From positions 3,509,001 to 3,573,000 of the forward strand of contig NZ_CP113056.1 in assembly GCF_026625645.1 (NCBI RefSeq): a stretch of DNA of 64,000 nucleotides. Reading direction: 5' to 3'. The DNA is from Ancylobacter sp. SL191. Its GTDB lineage: Bacteria; Pseudomonadota; Alphaproteobacteria; Rhizobiales; Xanthobacteraceae. Positions within the stretch are counted from its first letter, which is position 1; each line of letters opens with the position of its first letter. The notes under the pieces are model-generated. The model did not search any database and was not told the DNA's origin. It saw only the letters and a program-made list of their open reading frames with translations. The translations under genes were made by a program, and so were the position numbers. This document shows positions 1 through 8,101 of the stretch, one piece after another.

Positions 1-403
1 CACCAACCGGGCGATCGCCCGAAATCAGGCGCGACGAACGAGGCCGCTCGCGGGCCCCGGTGGCGATGAGGATGCGCGAGGCGTCAAGCGTGCCGATGCC
101 GTCCGGCGTTGCAATGTCGAGCCGCCCGCCGGGCTGAAGCCGCACCACGCTGTGGCCGGTACGGACCTCGACGCCGGCCCGCGCCGCCTCCGCCGTCAGC
201 CGGCGGCCATAGGCGGCACCGAGATAGACCCGGCCGAATTCGCGCATGCCGAAGGGCGAATGGCTGCAATGACGGGTGGCGCCGCCGAGCTCCGGCTCGC
301 GGTCGAGCAGCATGACGCGGGGAATGCCGGCGCGGCGCAGTTCGACCGCCGCGGCGACGCCCGCCGGTCCGCCACCGACGATGATGACGTCCGCGTCGCT
401 CAT
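1..403 (-). CDS. FAD-dependent oxidoreductase, N-terminal part (cut by window edge)
   Basis: The reading frame starts at the ATG at 403-401, which overlaps the stop of the upstream oxidoreductase (ATGA), and runs off the window. The first residues, MSDADVIIVGGGPAGVAAA, are a dinucleotide-binding GxGxxG fold for FAD. About residue 115 comes an ATGARERPRSSR-like segment typical of the pyridine-nucleotide/FAD oxidoreductases that pair with GlpA-like dehydrogenases (HcnB/opine-oxidase-like subunits). Inferred role: partner subunit passing electrons from the upstream dehydrogenase. The C-terminal half and any third small subunit lie outside the window, so the substrate cannot be inferred. Confidence 0.85.
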   Translation of the reverse strand, partial: MSDADVIIVGGGPAGVAAAVELRRAGIPRVMLLDREPELGGATRHCSHSPFGMREFGRVYLGAAYGRRLTAEAARAGVEVRTGHSVVRLQPGGRLDIATPDGIGTLDASRILIATGARERPRSSRLISGDRPVG

Positions 404-1809
404 GTCTCTCCCCGCTCATCGATGGCGAGGGGCACGGCGAGACGGTCCCGGCTCATCTCGGCGAGCCGGGCGTTGCAGTAGAAGCCCTGGCAGCGCCCCA
501 TGCCGGCGCGGGTGCGGCGTTTCAGGCCACCGAAATCGCCGGGCGGCAGCGCGCTGGCGAAAGCCGCTTCGATCTCGCGTCTCGTCACCAGCTCGCAATG
601 GCAGACGATCTCGCCATGGCCGGGCTGCTGCCAGTCGCGGGCGTAAATCTCCGTGAGATTGGGCAGCCGCACCGCCGGCGGCGTGGTTGGGGTCAGGGGG
701 GGCGGGGCGAAGGCGGCGTGCAGCGTCACGGCGTGCTGGGCAAGGCCCAACGCCGCCGAAAGACCGGTCGAGCGGATGCCGCCCAGCGTGATGGCTCGCT
801 GCGCCGCGCGTGACGTGACGCGGTAGTGCTTCTTCTCGGTGGCCGGCCGAAGCCCCGCATAGACGGCGGTGACGGGAATGCCCGCCAGCGCCGGCACGAT
901 CTCGGCGCCGCGTGCCAGCAGCGCCTCCAGCGTTTCGCGCTCAACGCTGGCGCGCACGCGGTCCTGCTGCTCCTCGGCGGTCGGGCCGATGATGACATTG
1001 CCGAAGGCGGTCGGGCAGACCACGACGCCCTTGGTGATCTCCGTCGGCACCGGCAGCACGATGCGCGGCACATGAGCATAAGCCGCCTTGTCGAGCACGA
1101 CGAACTGGCCCTTGCGCGGGCGGATCTCGAAATCCGGCACGAAGCCAAGCCGGCGGTCCACCTCGTCACCATAGAGGCCGGCGGCGTTGATGACGGCGGC
1201 GGCGCGAATATCACCCAGCGAGGTCAGAAGCTGCCAGCCGCCTTCGAAGGTGCCGGCAATGAGTTCTGCGTCACGCAGAACGCGCGTGCCGAGCGCCATG
1301 GCCTGCGTGAGATAGGCGAGCGGCGCCGTCCAGGGGTCGATGATGTGCTCTCCCGCGACCTCAAGCGCCGCGACAAGGCGACGGGACAGGCCGGGCATGG
1401 TGGCGCGGGCGGCATCGGCTGTCAGGAGGTGAAGCCCATCCACGCCATTGCCCCGCCCCTGCGCCGCAATCTGTTCGAGCTTGACCGCTTCCTCCGCGCT
1501 CCACGCGCAGACGAGAGCGCCGGTTTCGACGACGGAGAGGCCCAGTGTGTCGCGCTCCGCCAGATATTCGGCACGCCCGGCCTTCACCAGTTCCAGTTCG
1601 AGACTGTCGGACGGCGCGTCGAAACCCGTGTGCAGGATGGCGCTGTTGGCCTTGGAGGCGCCGGAGAGAATGTCGCTGCCCTTCTCGATCACCACGACCT
1701 TGGCACCGGCGAGGGCGAAGCGCCGGGCGACCGCGCAGCCGACGACGCCCGCGCCGATGATGGCGAGGTCGTACTCGTCCGCGAGAATGGAGGGGAGATG
1801 GGGGAGCAT
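400..1809 (-). CDS. GlpA-like FAD-dependent dehydrogenase with C-terminal BFD-type [2Fe-2S] domain
   Basis: A 469-residue protein. The N-terminal Rossmann motif AIIGAGVVGCAVARR binds FAD, and the DAO/GlpA-type fold continues to about residue 370. The C-terminal ~60 residues have a CHC pair (VCHCELVTRREIE) and a later CQGFYC pair, the four-cysteine pattern of the bacterioferritin-associated ferredoxin-like [2Fe-2S] domain found in anaerobic glycerol-3-phosphate dehydrogenase GlpA and relatives. It overlaps the next oxidoreductase by four bases, so the two are probably cotranscribed and may form a complex. The TRAP transporter upstream on the same strand and the GlpR-type regulator suggest oxidation of an imported polyol, hydroxy acid or phosphoester. 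The exact substrate is unknown. Confidence 0.85.
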   Translation of the reverse strand: MLPHLPSILADEYDLAIIGAGVVGCAVARRFALAGAKVVVIEKGSDILSGASKANSAILHTGFDAPSDSLELELVKAGRAEYLAERDTLGLSVVETGALVCAWSAEEAVKLEQIAAQGRGNGVDGLHLLTADAARATMPGLSRRLVAALEVAGEHIIDPWTAPLAYLTQAMALGTRVLRDAELIAGTFEGGWQLLTSLGDIRAAAVINAAGLYGDEVDRRLGFVPDFEIRPRKGQFVVLDKAAYAHVPRIVLPVPTEITKGVVVCPTAFGNVIIGPTAEEQQDRVRASVERETLEALLARGAEIVPALAGIPVTAVYAGLRPATEKKHYRVTSRAAQRAITLGGIRSTGLSAALGLAQHAVTLHAAFAPPPLTPTTPPAVRLPNLTEIYARDWQQPGHGEIVCHCELVTRREIEAAFASALPPGDFGGLKRRTRAGMGRCQGFYCNARLAEMSRDRLAVPLAIDERGET

Positions 1810-1928
1810 CGCGGCTCCTTTCCTGTCACTCGCGTGCCGGCGCGGCCGGTCGCGTTACGCATGAGGGCCGGGGCACGCCCGGGCCATGCGGCCCCGCCCA
1901 TGGGCGAGGCCGCGTCCTTAGGGGCCGA

Positions 1929-3038
1929 TCAACGGTAGGGGTAGCCCGCCTTCTGCATGGTCTCGTCATACTTCTTGAAGGCCGCCACCACCTTGCCGGC
2001 GCGCGGGCTGGAGGCGGCAATCTCGTCCCAGAAGCCCTTGGAGTCCGAGAGGACCTTCGCCCAGTCCTCGGGCGGGAGCTGGGTCAGCTCCATCTTGTTG
2101 CCTTCGACGCGAAGCTTCGCCTCGCCGCCCCAGTACCAGACGTCGCGGTAGTAGTGGGACTGGTCGATGCTCATCAGGAACAGCTCCTTCAGATGCGGCG
2201 GCACTTTCGCCCAGCTCGGCGAGTTGGCGAAGTAGCTGCCGAACCACGCGCCGGTGACGGAGTTGGAGAGCGCGTAGTTGCAGACATCCGCCCAGCCAAC
2301 CTCATAGGCCTCGGTGAAGCCGCACCAGGCCACGCCATCGAGTTCACCGGTCTGCAGCGCGACTTCGACGTTGTCCCACGGGATGGTCACCGGCACGAGG
2401 CCGTACTTGGACAGGAACTTGCCCGCGGTCGGCACGCCGAAGACGCGCAGGCCGTTCATGTCGGACAGCTTCTTGATCGGCTTGTTGACGGTGAAGATGT
2501 GCAGCGGGTCCCAGGCACCGGTCGACAGCCAGGTGACGTTCGGCACGTCCGCATAGGCCTCTTCCCAGATCTCCTTCAGGCCGTAGTAACGGAACAGGGC
2601 GGGCACATCGAGGCTGTAGCGGGTGGCGAAGGGGAAGTAGCCGCCGAACACCGCGATATCGACCGGCGAGGCCATGGTCGCCTCGTCCGACTGCACCGCA
2701 TCGAGCGTGCCGGACTGGAGGGCGCGGAACAGGTCCGAGGTCGGCACGAGCTGGTCGGCGTAAAAGAGCTCGATGACCATCTCGCCATTGGCGGCGGCGT
2801 TGAAGGCGTCGATCTGCGGCTTGATGACGTGGGCGCCGAGCGGCGCGCCGGAATAGGTCTGCAGGCGCCACTTGATCGGCCCGGTCTGGGCGATCACCGC
2901 CGGAGCCGCGAGCGTGGTGCTAGCGAGCGCCGCGCCGGCCCCGAGGCCCGCCTTGGCCATGAAATTGCGGCGGCTGGCGAGAATCTTGTCCGCAGCCGGG
3001 TCCACCTTTTTCGGAACGGGCTTCTTGATATCGGTCAT
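1929..3038 (-). CDS. TRAP transporter substrate-binding protein (DctP family)
   Basis: A 369-residue periplasmic receptor. A twin-arginine-like signal (SRRNFMAKAGLGAG followed by a hydrophobic Ala-rich stretch ending APAVIAQ) near residues 23-50 suggests export by Tat, as for several TRAP receptors. The mature part has the DctP-family pattern, including the WDNVEVALQTGELDGV segment with a receptor typical of organic-acid ligands. It is encoded just upstream, in transcription order downstream, of the two membrane subunits and lies 47 bases past the DctM stop. Together they import the substrate for the oxidoreductases encoded further along this strand. The ligand is not predictable from the sequence. 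Confidence 0.93.
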   Translation of the reverse strand: MTDIKKPVPKKVDPAADKILASRRNFMAKAGLGAGAALASTTLAAPAVIAQTGPIKWRLQTYSGAPLGAHVIKPQIDAFNAAANGEMVIELFYADQLVPTSDLFRALQSGTLDAVQSDEATMASPVDIAVFGGYFPFATRYSLDVPALFRYYGLKEIWEEAYADVPNVTWLSTGAWDPLHIFTVNKPIKKLSDMNGLRVFGVPTAGKFLSKYGLVPVTIPWDNVEVALQTGELDGVAWCGFTEAYEVGWADVCNYALSNSVTGAWFGSYFANSPSWAKVPPHLKELFLMSIDQSHYYRDVWYWGGEAKLRVEGNKMELTQLPPEDWAKVLSDSKGFWDEIAASSPRAGKVVAAFKKYDETMQKAGYPYR

Positions 3039-3084
3039 TCCTTGCTCCTCTGGTTTTTGGAAGGTCTTTGGAAACGACGAGGCC

Positions 3085-4422
3085 TCAGCCCTTGACGTTC
3101 ATGTGGGCCGGCAGCCAGAGCGCGATCTGCGGGAAGACCATCAGGATGATGATGGTGAAAAACATGATCGCGGCGAACGGCCAGATCGACCGGTAGATGT
3201 CGATCAGCGAGATTTCCTTCGGCGCCAGCGAGCGCATCAGGAACAGGTTGTAGCCGAAGGGCGGGGTTATGTAGGCGATCTGGCAGGTGATCGTGTACAG
3301 GATGCCGTACCAGATCAGCTGGTTGTCGAAGCCGAGATCAAGCGCCTTCACCAGCGGGATGTAGAGCGGCGCGACGATGACCAGCATCGCCGTGTCGTCG
3401 AGAAACATCCCCATGATGATGAAGCTGAGCTGCATCATGATGATGATGGTCCAGGGGTTGAGATCCCACTGCTTGACGAACAGGAACTCGATCGCCTTCA
3501 CCGCGCCGAGCCCGTCGAACACCGTGCCGAAGGCCAGGGCGGCGAGGATCAGCCACATGAACATGCAGGAGACGTTCAGCGTCTTCAGCGCGGTGCCACG
3601 GATGATCGGCCAGGTGAACCGGCCCTTGACCACCGCCGCGAGGGTGGCGGAGGCGGCGCCGACGGCCGAACTCTCGACCAGGCTGGTGACGCCGAAGACG
3701 AACAGGCCGGTCATGAAGAAGAAAATGACGAAGGGAATGATGCCCGCGCGCGCCAAGGCCAGCTTCTCGCGCAGCGGCATGTTGAGCTCGTCATCGGTCA
3801 GCGCCGGCGCGAGCTTCGGGTTCAGCTTCACTCGCACATAGATGTAGATGATGAACAGCGCCGCCATCAGCAGGCCGGGCCCGACACCCGCGAACCACAG
3901 CTTGGAGACCGGCTGGCGCGCAATCATGCCGTAAAGCACCAGCACGACCGAGGGCGGGATGAGAATGCCGAGCGACGAGCCGCCCTGCACCACGCCGGAG
4001 ATCAGCACCTTGTCATAGCCGCGGCGGATCATCTCCGGCAGCGCGATGGTGGCGCCGATCGCCATGCCGGCGACGGAGAGGCCGTTCATGGCCGAGATGA
4101 TAACCATCAGGAAGATGGTGCCGATGGCGAGGCCGCCGGTGAACCGCCCGAACCAGACGTGCAACGCTCGGTACAGGTCTTCCGCGATCCCGGACTCCGC
4201 CAGGATGTAGCCCATGTAGATGAACATGGGCAGCGTCAGCATCGCGTACCAGTTGAACAGCTTGAAGACCTGGTTGAACGGCAGGTCCATCGCGCCGGGG
4301 CCATAGAGCATCAGCGCGGCCGCCGAGGCGACAAAGCCGATGCCGGCGAAGACGAGCTGTCCGCTGATGAGCGCCACGACCATCGAGGCGAACATCAGCA
4401 GTGCGATCATCTCGTAGGACAT
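3085..4422 (-). CDS. TRAP transporter large permease (DctM family)
   Basis: A 445-residue, very hydrophobic protein with about a dozen transmembrane stretches. It has the typical DctM segments: ISAMNGLSVAGMAIG near the first discontinuous helix and GGSSLGILIPPSVVLVLYG in the middle, both characteristic of the substrate translocation core. The ATG overlaps the TGA of the small permease (TGATG), indicating translational coupling. It forms the sodium-coupled membrane channel with the small subunit and receives ligand from the Tat-exported receptor encoded next. Confidence 0.95.
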   Translation of the reverse strand: MSYEMIALLMFASMVVALISGQLVFAGIGFVASAAALMLYGPGAMDLPFNQVFKLFNWYAMLTLPMFIYMGYILAESGIAEDLYRALHVWFGRFTGGLAIGTIFLMVIISAMNGLSVAGMAIGATIALPEMIRRGYDKVLISGVVQGGSSLGILIPPSVVLVLYGMIARQPVSKLWFAGVGPGLLMAALFIIYIYVRVKLNPKLAPALTDDELNMPLREKLALARAGIIPFVIFFFMTGLFVFGVTSLVESSAVGAASATLAAVVKGRFTWPIIRGTALKTLNVSCMFMWLILAALAFGTVFDGLGAVKAIEFLFVKQWDLNPWTIIIMMQLSFIIMGMFLDDTAMLVIVAPLYIPLVKALDLGFDNQLIWYGILYTITCQIAYITPPFGYNLFLMRSLAPKEISLIDIYRSIWPFAAIMFFTIIILMVFPQIALWLPAHMNVKG

Positions 4423-4985
4423 CAGATCTTCTCCCCGCGCAGCGTGAAGATGTGCTTGATGACCAGCGAGAATGCCTGCAGCAGCATGAGGATGAGACAG
4501 ACGGTCAGCAGCGCCTTGATCGGGATGACCGAGGGGTTCCAGATGGAGAACCGCTTCTCATTGGTGGCGATGGCGTATTGCAGGCTGGAGATCGAGCCCG
4601 TCAGCAGCACGCCGAGATAGAAGATCAGGCACCAGACGGTGACGAGGTCCATCTTGGCCTTCCCCCGCTCGGAGAGCGTGGAGTACCAGAGATCCATCCG
4701 CACATGCTCATTGTTGCGCAGCGTGAACGGCCCGCCCATGAAGTAATAGGCTGCGAGGGTGAACTGGGTGAGTTCCACCGCCCAATGCACCGGCATCTTG
4801 ACGAGGTTGCGCATCACCGCGTCGAACAGCAGCGTCCCGCCCATGAAGAAGATGAGCGACGCGGCGAGATAGCCGACATAGTTGGATAGGCCGTCCACCA
4901 CCCGCACATAGCGGGCCGCGAGTCCCCAGGCCCCCGTATTTCTTGCCCCAACCGACGTCACATGTTTGCTCCGTTGCACCGCCAT
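4422..4985 (-). CDS. TRAP transporter small permease (DctQ family)
   Basis: A 187-residue protein with four predicted membrane spans and the DctQ-like segments LFDAVMRNLVKMPVHWAVELTQF and a later charged loop containing HVRMDLWY. It is the first gene of the minus-strand operon; its start at 4985 faces the divergently transcribed GlpR-type regulator across a ~480-base control region. Known role of the family: it scaffolds the large permease in the inner membrane. Confidence 0.92.
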   Translation of the reverse strand: MAVQRSKHVTSVGARNTGAWGLAARYVRVVDGLSNYVGYLAASLIFFMGGTLLFDAVMRNLVKMPVHWAVELTQFTLAAYYFMGGPFTLRNNEHVRMDLWYSTLSERGKAKMDLVTVWCLIFYLGVLLTGSISSLQYAIATNEKRFSIWNPSVIPIKALLTVCLILMLLQAFSLVIKHIFTLRGEKI

Positions 4986-5237
4986 CCCCGTGGCCGGCGT
5001 CTTGCCGACCGTGCCCGCGCCTTTTTAGGCGCGCGTGAATCGTGGTGGCGCGGCACGACGCGCCCCTCGCTTCCTAAGCCGCGAAGACAGGTTCATCTGG
5101 TCCCCTCATGCCGCAGTGCACGCGATTGGCGCGTGCCTGCTTTTTTGGCATAGCAAGCAATGTACCGGTTTCGCGTTTGAACGGAAGCCCTAGCTCGGCA
5201 GAACACGTGCAATAGGTCACTCTATTTTGCCTGTTAT

Positions 5238-5305
5238 GACCGTTCGGGCGACTTTGATGCGATCTTATTGACCATTCGGCTGATATGCTCTTGAATGACG
5301 AATGG
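5238..5305. promoter_or_regulatory. Candidate operator cluster with TTCG half-sites in the divergent control region
   Basis: The gene-free stretch 4986-5464 separates the TRAP operon from the GlpR-type regulator. Two direct copies of GACC(G/A)TTCGG start at 5238 and 5270, exactly 32 bases apart (about three helical turns). A third copy in inverted orientation, CGAATGG at 5299-5305, pairs with CCATTCG at 5272-5278. GlpR-family repressors are known to bind TTCG-containing half-sites, so this is a reasonable operator for the adjacent regulator. Nothing else convincing is visible in the gap. Confidence 0.45.
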
Positions 5306-5464
5306 CCGGTGGACGGAGCAGTAACTTGATGTCGGCTCCGTGCAACGGCTTGGTCGGATTGTGCCCGCATTCGGTCAGTCCCTCGCGACTCGACAGGCGC
5401 GCGAACGGCCGCACCGCCGCCAAACCTGATCACCCCTACGTCACTTCAGCTCGGGATTGCTTCG

Positions 5465-6238
5465 GTGCCGACCCATCATCGACATGACCAGGTACTCGCC
5501 CTTCTCACGCAGTCGGGCGAGATGACCGTGGAGGCGCTCGCCGAGGAACTCGGCGTGTCCCGCGAGACCGTGCGGCGCGATCTCACCCAGCTTGGCGCGG
5601 CGGGGAAGTTGCGCCGCTTTCATGGGGGCGCCCGCCCTATCACCGCCACGTCGTCGGTGGTGGACAGTGAATCACCCTTCGCGCACCGCCTCGCCCAGAA
5701 CGCCGCTGCCAAGCGGCGCATCGCCGCCGCGGCGAGCCGCCTGTTCCGCCCTGAGGATTCACTGTTCATCGACACCGGCAGCACAACCGTCGTCTTCGCC
5801 GAAGCTCTGGTGGCGGTGCCGTCGCTGGTGACGATCACCAATTCGCCCCGCATCGCCGCGACGCTGGCTTCCAATTCGAGTCACAAGGTCTTCCTGATCG
5901 GCGGCGCCTATGGCCCCGATGCCGGCGAGAGCCTTGGGCCGCTGGCGCTGGAACAGATCGGCAAGTTCCGCGCCCGCCACGCGGTGCTGACCATCGGTGC
6001 CATCGACCCGACCTGCGTAATGGATTTCGATCTGCAGGAGGCTGAGGTCGCCAAAGCCATGATCGAGCGCGCCGATCGAGTGACGGTGCTCGCGGATTCC
6101 AGCAAGTTCGACCGTCGCGCTGTATTCGAAGTCGTCGCCCTTGGGCGCATCCACACGCTTGTGACAGACGCGCCACCGTCCGAGCCCATGGCCCGTGCGC
6201 TTGCCGTTGCCGGAACCCAGTTGATCATTGCCCGCTAG
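5465..6238 (+). CDS. DeoR/GlpR family transcriptional regulator
   Basis: A 257-residue repressor-like protein. Residues ~6-57 form the DeoR winged helix (AEELGVSRETVRRDLTQL), followed by the GGA hinge and a DeoRC sugar-phosphate sensor domain with the IDTGSTT and TNSPRIA loops that bind phosphorylated ligands. The start used is a GTG at 5465; no better start is visible upstream. It is divergent from the TRAP/oxidoreductase operon and probably represses it, releasing on a phosphorylated intermediate. The sensor family suggests the metabolite is or becomes a phosphorylated polyol or sugar. Confidence 0.92.
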   Translation: MPTHHRHDQVLALLTQSGEMTVEALAEELGVSRETVRRDLTQLGAAGKLRRFHGGARPITATSSVVDSESPFAHRLAQNAAAKRRIAAAASRLFRPEDSLFIDTGSTTVVFAEALVAVPSLVTITNSPRIAATLASNSSHKVFLIGGAYGPDAGESLGPLALEQIGKFRARHAVLTIGAIDPTCVMDFDLQEAEVAKAMIERADRVTVLADSSKFDRRAVFEVVALGRIHTLVTDAPPSEPMARALAVAGTQLIIAR

Positions 6239-6590
6239 GTTTAGGACAGATTGATCCAGCCCAGAAGATGATGAGCACGGCAATGCATGTGGATGCAGAT
6301 AAGGTGCGCGCCAATAGTCATCGGGCTGCGGTCTACAGTCGTCGACCTGTCATCGCATGCGACATGAGGCGGACGGCGAGGTGTGCGGAGTTTGAGCTGG
6401 CTGAAACACAGATTTCGTGCGGACGTGACGCGCACGGCTGGACGGGAGGAAAGCTCGCGCTCCAGCGCCAAGATGGCGTCGACCATTTCCGCTTCGGATC
6501 GAAACTTGACTTCTCTCCGAGTCCCGCCGGTCTGCCTTGCGATGCGGCGCGGGCCGCCCGCTTTCCTCGAGGATCCGGATGAGCGTCAAG
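6239..6590. other. Stretch with no recognisable intact gene
   Basis: Between the GlpR-type regulator and the IS21 remnant no frame is convincingly coding. A short minus-strand frame (6241-6486) has no recognised homology and may be a broken leftover of whatever the insertion element disrupted. Confidence 0.4.
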
Positions 6591-6829
6591 CGTCCACGCG
6601 ATCACCGGCTCTCGTTCCGCGCCAGCACCCGGTCGAGCTCACCCGTCCAGATCCCCAGCTTCAGCATGGGCTGGACCGAGCGCTCGTACTCCAAAGCCGT
6701 CTCGTTCGAGCGACGGACCCTGCGGACCGCCTTCCGGGATATCTTCAGCTCGCGGCAGATCGCCTTGATCGCTTTGCCTTGAACAAAATATGCCCGACCA
6801 ATCTTCGCGATCGTCGCCACCACAGGCAT
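6560..6829 (-). pseudogene. IS21-family transposase (IstA) N-terminal remnant
   Basis: From the ATG at 6829 the translation reads MPVVATIAKIGRAYFVQGKA..., matching the helix-turn-helix start of IS21-type IstA transposases (KAICRELKISRKAVRR). It stays in frame to a stop near 6602. The next conserved IstA segment, LTLIRILEE, is then found in another frame around 6560-6590, so the gene is frameshifted and truncated before the DDE catalytic domain. No IstB partner is present. It is a dead remnant. Confidence 0.75.
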
Positions 6830-6935
6830 CCGAAACCTTGCCGCCGATCGTCCCGGAGGCACCGTGAACCCCTGCGTCAGAGGGGTCCGTTTGGACGCCC
6901 CCCTAAAACGGTGTCCTGTTCCACGCCGATTCACA
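6830..6935 (-). mobile_element. Probable terminal region of the IS21-type element
   Basis: Upstream of the istA remnant the minus strand begins TGTGAATCGGCGTGGAACAG at 6935, consistent with IS21-family ends that begin TGT. It continues for about 100 bases to the transposase start without a gene. The opposite end was not found, so the element's full extent is unknown. Confidence 0.45.
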
Positions 6936-7026
6936 TGAGGGCGCGTCAGAAGAACGTCTCCGGGAGACATCGAGGCTGATTGACACCCCGGAACTGGCGC
7001 CGCCATGATCTCTTCGCGAGAGGGGC

Positions 7027-7659
7027 ATGGCATCTCGGGGTAGGAATGTAAGGTCGATGTCGGAAGGGGACGCTCGTTTCGCTCTGAGGCTACGCTCGTG
7101 GCGCCGATTGAATGGCATCAAGCAGTTCGCCTTGGCGGAGATGCTGGGCGTGTCCCAGGCGGCGGTATCGTATTGGGAAACCGGGCGCGACAAGCCCTCT
7201 CCTGATCTGATGAAGCGCATCACCGAGCTGATCTCCGGGTCCGAACTGGACGAGATCCGGCTGGAACGTGTGTTCACGGAACGCCAACCCGGCATCATGG
7301 CACTCTATGATCTTGATGGCGTCCGCTTGCTGGCGGCATCGCGGGGTTATCGCGCCCTGTGGCCGGGCATGTCGCTGCTGCAGGGCATGTCGTTGGAACG
7401 TCATCTCGTGAATGAGTCCGGCGAGCTTCTGGCGAACGCGGCTCTCCGGCGCGATATCAACTCCGGCAAGCTGGCCCTGGTCAGCGGAGTGAGCGACCGC
7501 CATACCGATATCATTGTCGACACAGCCGTCCGCCATGAGTGGAACACCCGTGTCCGTCGCTTTGGGCCCAAGACGCTCCTGTCCATCTCCTACGATCCAT
7601 GCGGCGAAACGGTCCCGGTGGGCATCACCGAAGTGAAGCTCTTTTCCGATCTGAAATAA
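7027..7659 (+). CDS. XRE-family helix-turn-helix regulator with C-terminal sensor-like domain
   Basis: A 210-residue protein. Residues ~17-75 are an XRE/Cro-type HTH (RLNGIKQFALAEMLGVSQAAVSYWETGRDKPSPDLM). The remaining ~130 residues look like a small PAS-like or ligand-sensing domain (GIMALYDLDGVRLLAASRGYRALWPG), but I do not recognise a named family. ATG at 7027 has a GAGAGGGG upstream; an in-frame ATG at 7057 is an alternative start. Its position directly before the type I exporter and chitinase genes, and the palindrome repeated upstream of both, make it the likely regulator of that locus. Confidence 0.85.
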   Translation: MASRGRNVRSMSEGDARFALRLRSWRRLNGIKQFALAEMLGVSQAAVSYWETGRDKPSPDLMKRITELISGSELDEIRLERVFTERQPGIMALYDLDGVRLLAASRGYRALWPGMSLLQGMSLERHLVNESGELLANAALRRDINSGKLALVSGVSDRHTDIIVDTAVRHEWNTRVRRFGPKTLLSISYDPCGETVPVGITEVKLFSDLK

Positions 7660-7785
7660 GCGCCCCTCGCATGGAAGGCGTCTCTCGGCGCGCGTCCCCT
7701 GCCTCAACGTACCGAGTACGGCAGCGCTCTATCCGCAACGTTCGACGAACCATGCTAAAAAGCAAGTTTTTATAGTATAGTCCAT

Positions 7786-7800
7786 GTTATAAAATATAAC
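7786..7800. promoter_or_regulatory. AT-rich palindrome upstream of the type I exporter (copy 1)
   Basis: GTTATAAAATATAAC is a perfect dyad (GTTATA-AAA-TATAAC) in the gene-free 7660-8101 interval, inside an unusually AT-rich stretch (7755-7830) for this genome. The same core recurs at 11457-11470 upstream of the chitinase-like gene. It is a candidate operator for the XRE regulator encoded immediately upstream. Confidence 0.55.
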
Positions 7801-8101
7801 TTCCTATCTCTGCTTAGAAACGCGTAAAGAATAATCAAAGCCCGCCTCCGTTCGATCCCCACGATTTGTACGCGCAGGCCGATAGCGACGATTATCTGAT
7901 AATGAATACAATCAATAACTTGACGATCCAAGGAGTGGGCGCAGGTGCGTGGCCCTTCCCGGCCTATTCTGGGCAGGCCTGCCTGTTGTCATGCGGATAC
8001 ATTTTCAGGCGGGCGACGATGCGATCGGCAATAGCCGGTTTCCGCCGATGACGGGGCGTCCAAGGACGTCGCCGGCCGGTCGTCATCACCGTGGAGGGGT
8101 C

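Noticed and set aside
5074..5433. 119-codon minus-strand frame in the GlpR-type control region
   Set aside because: No homology seen, no ribosome binding site, and it covers the probable operator and promoters.
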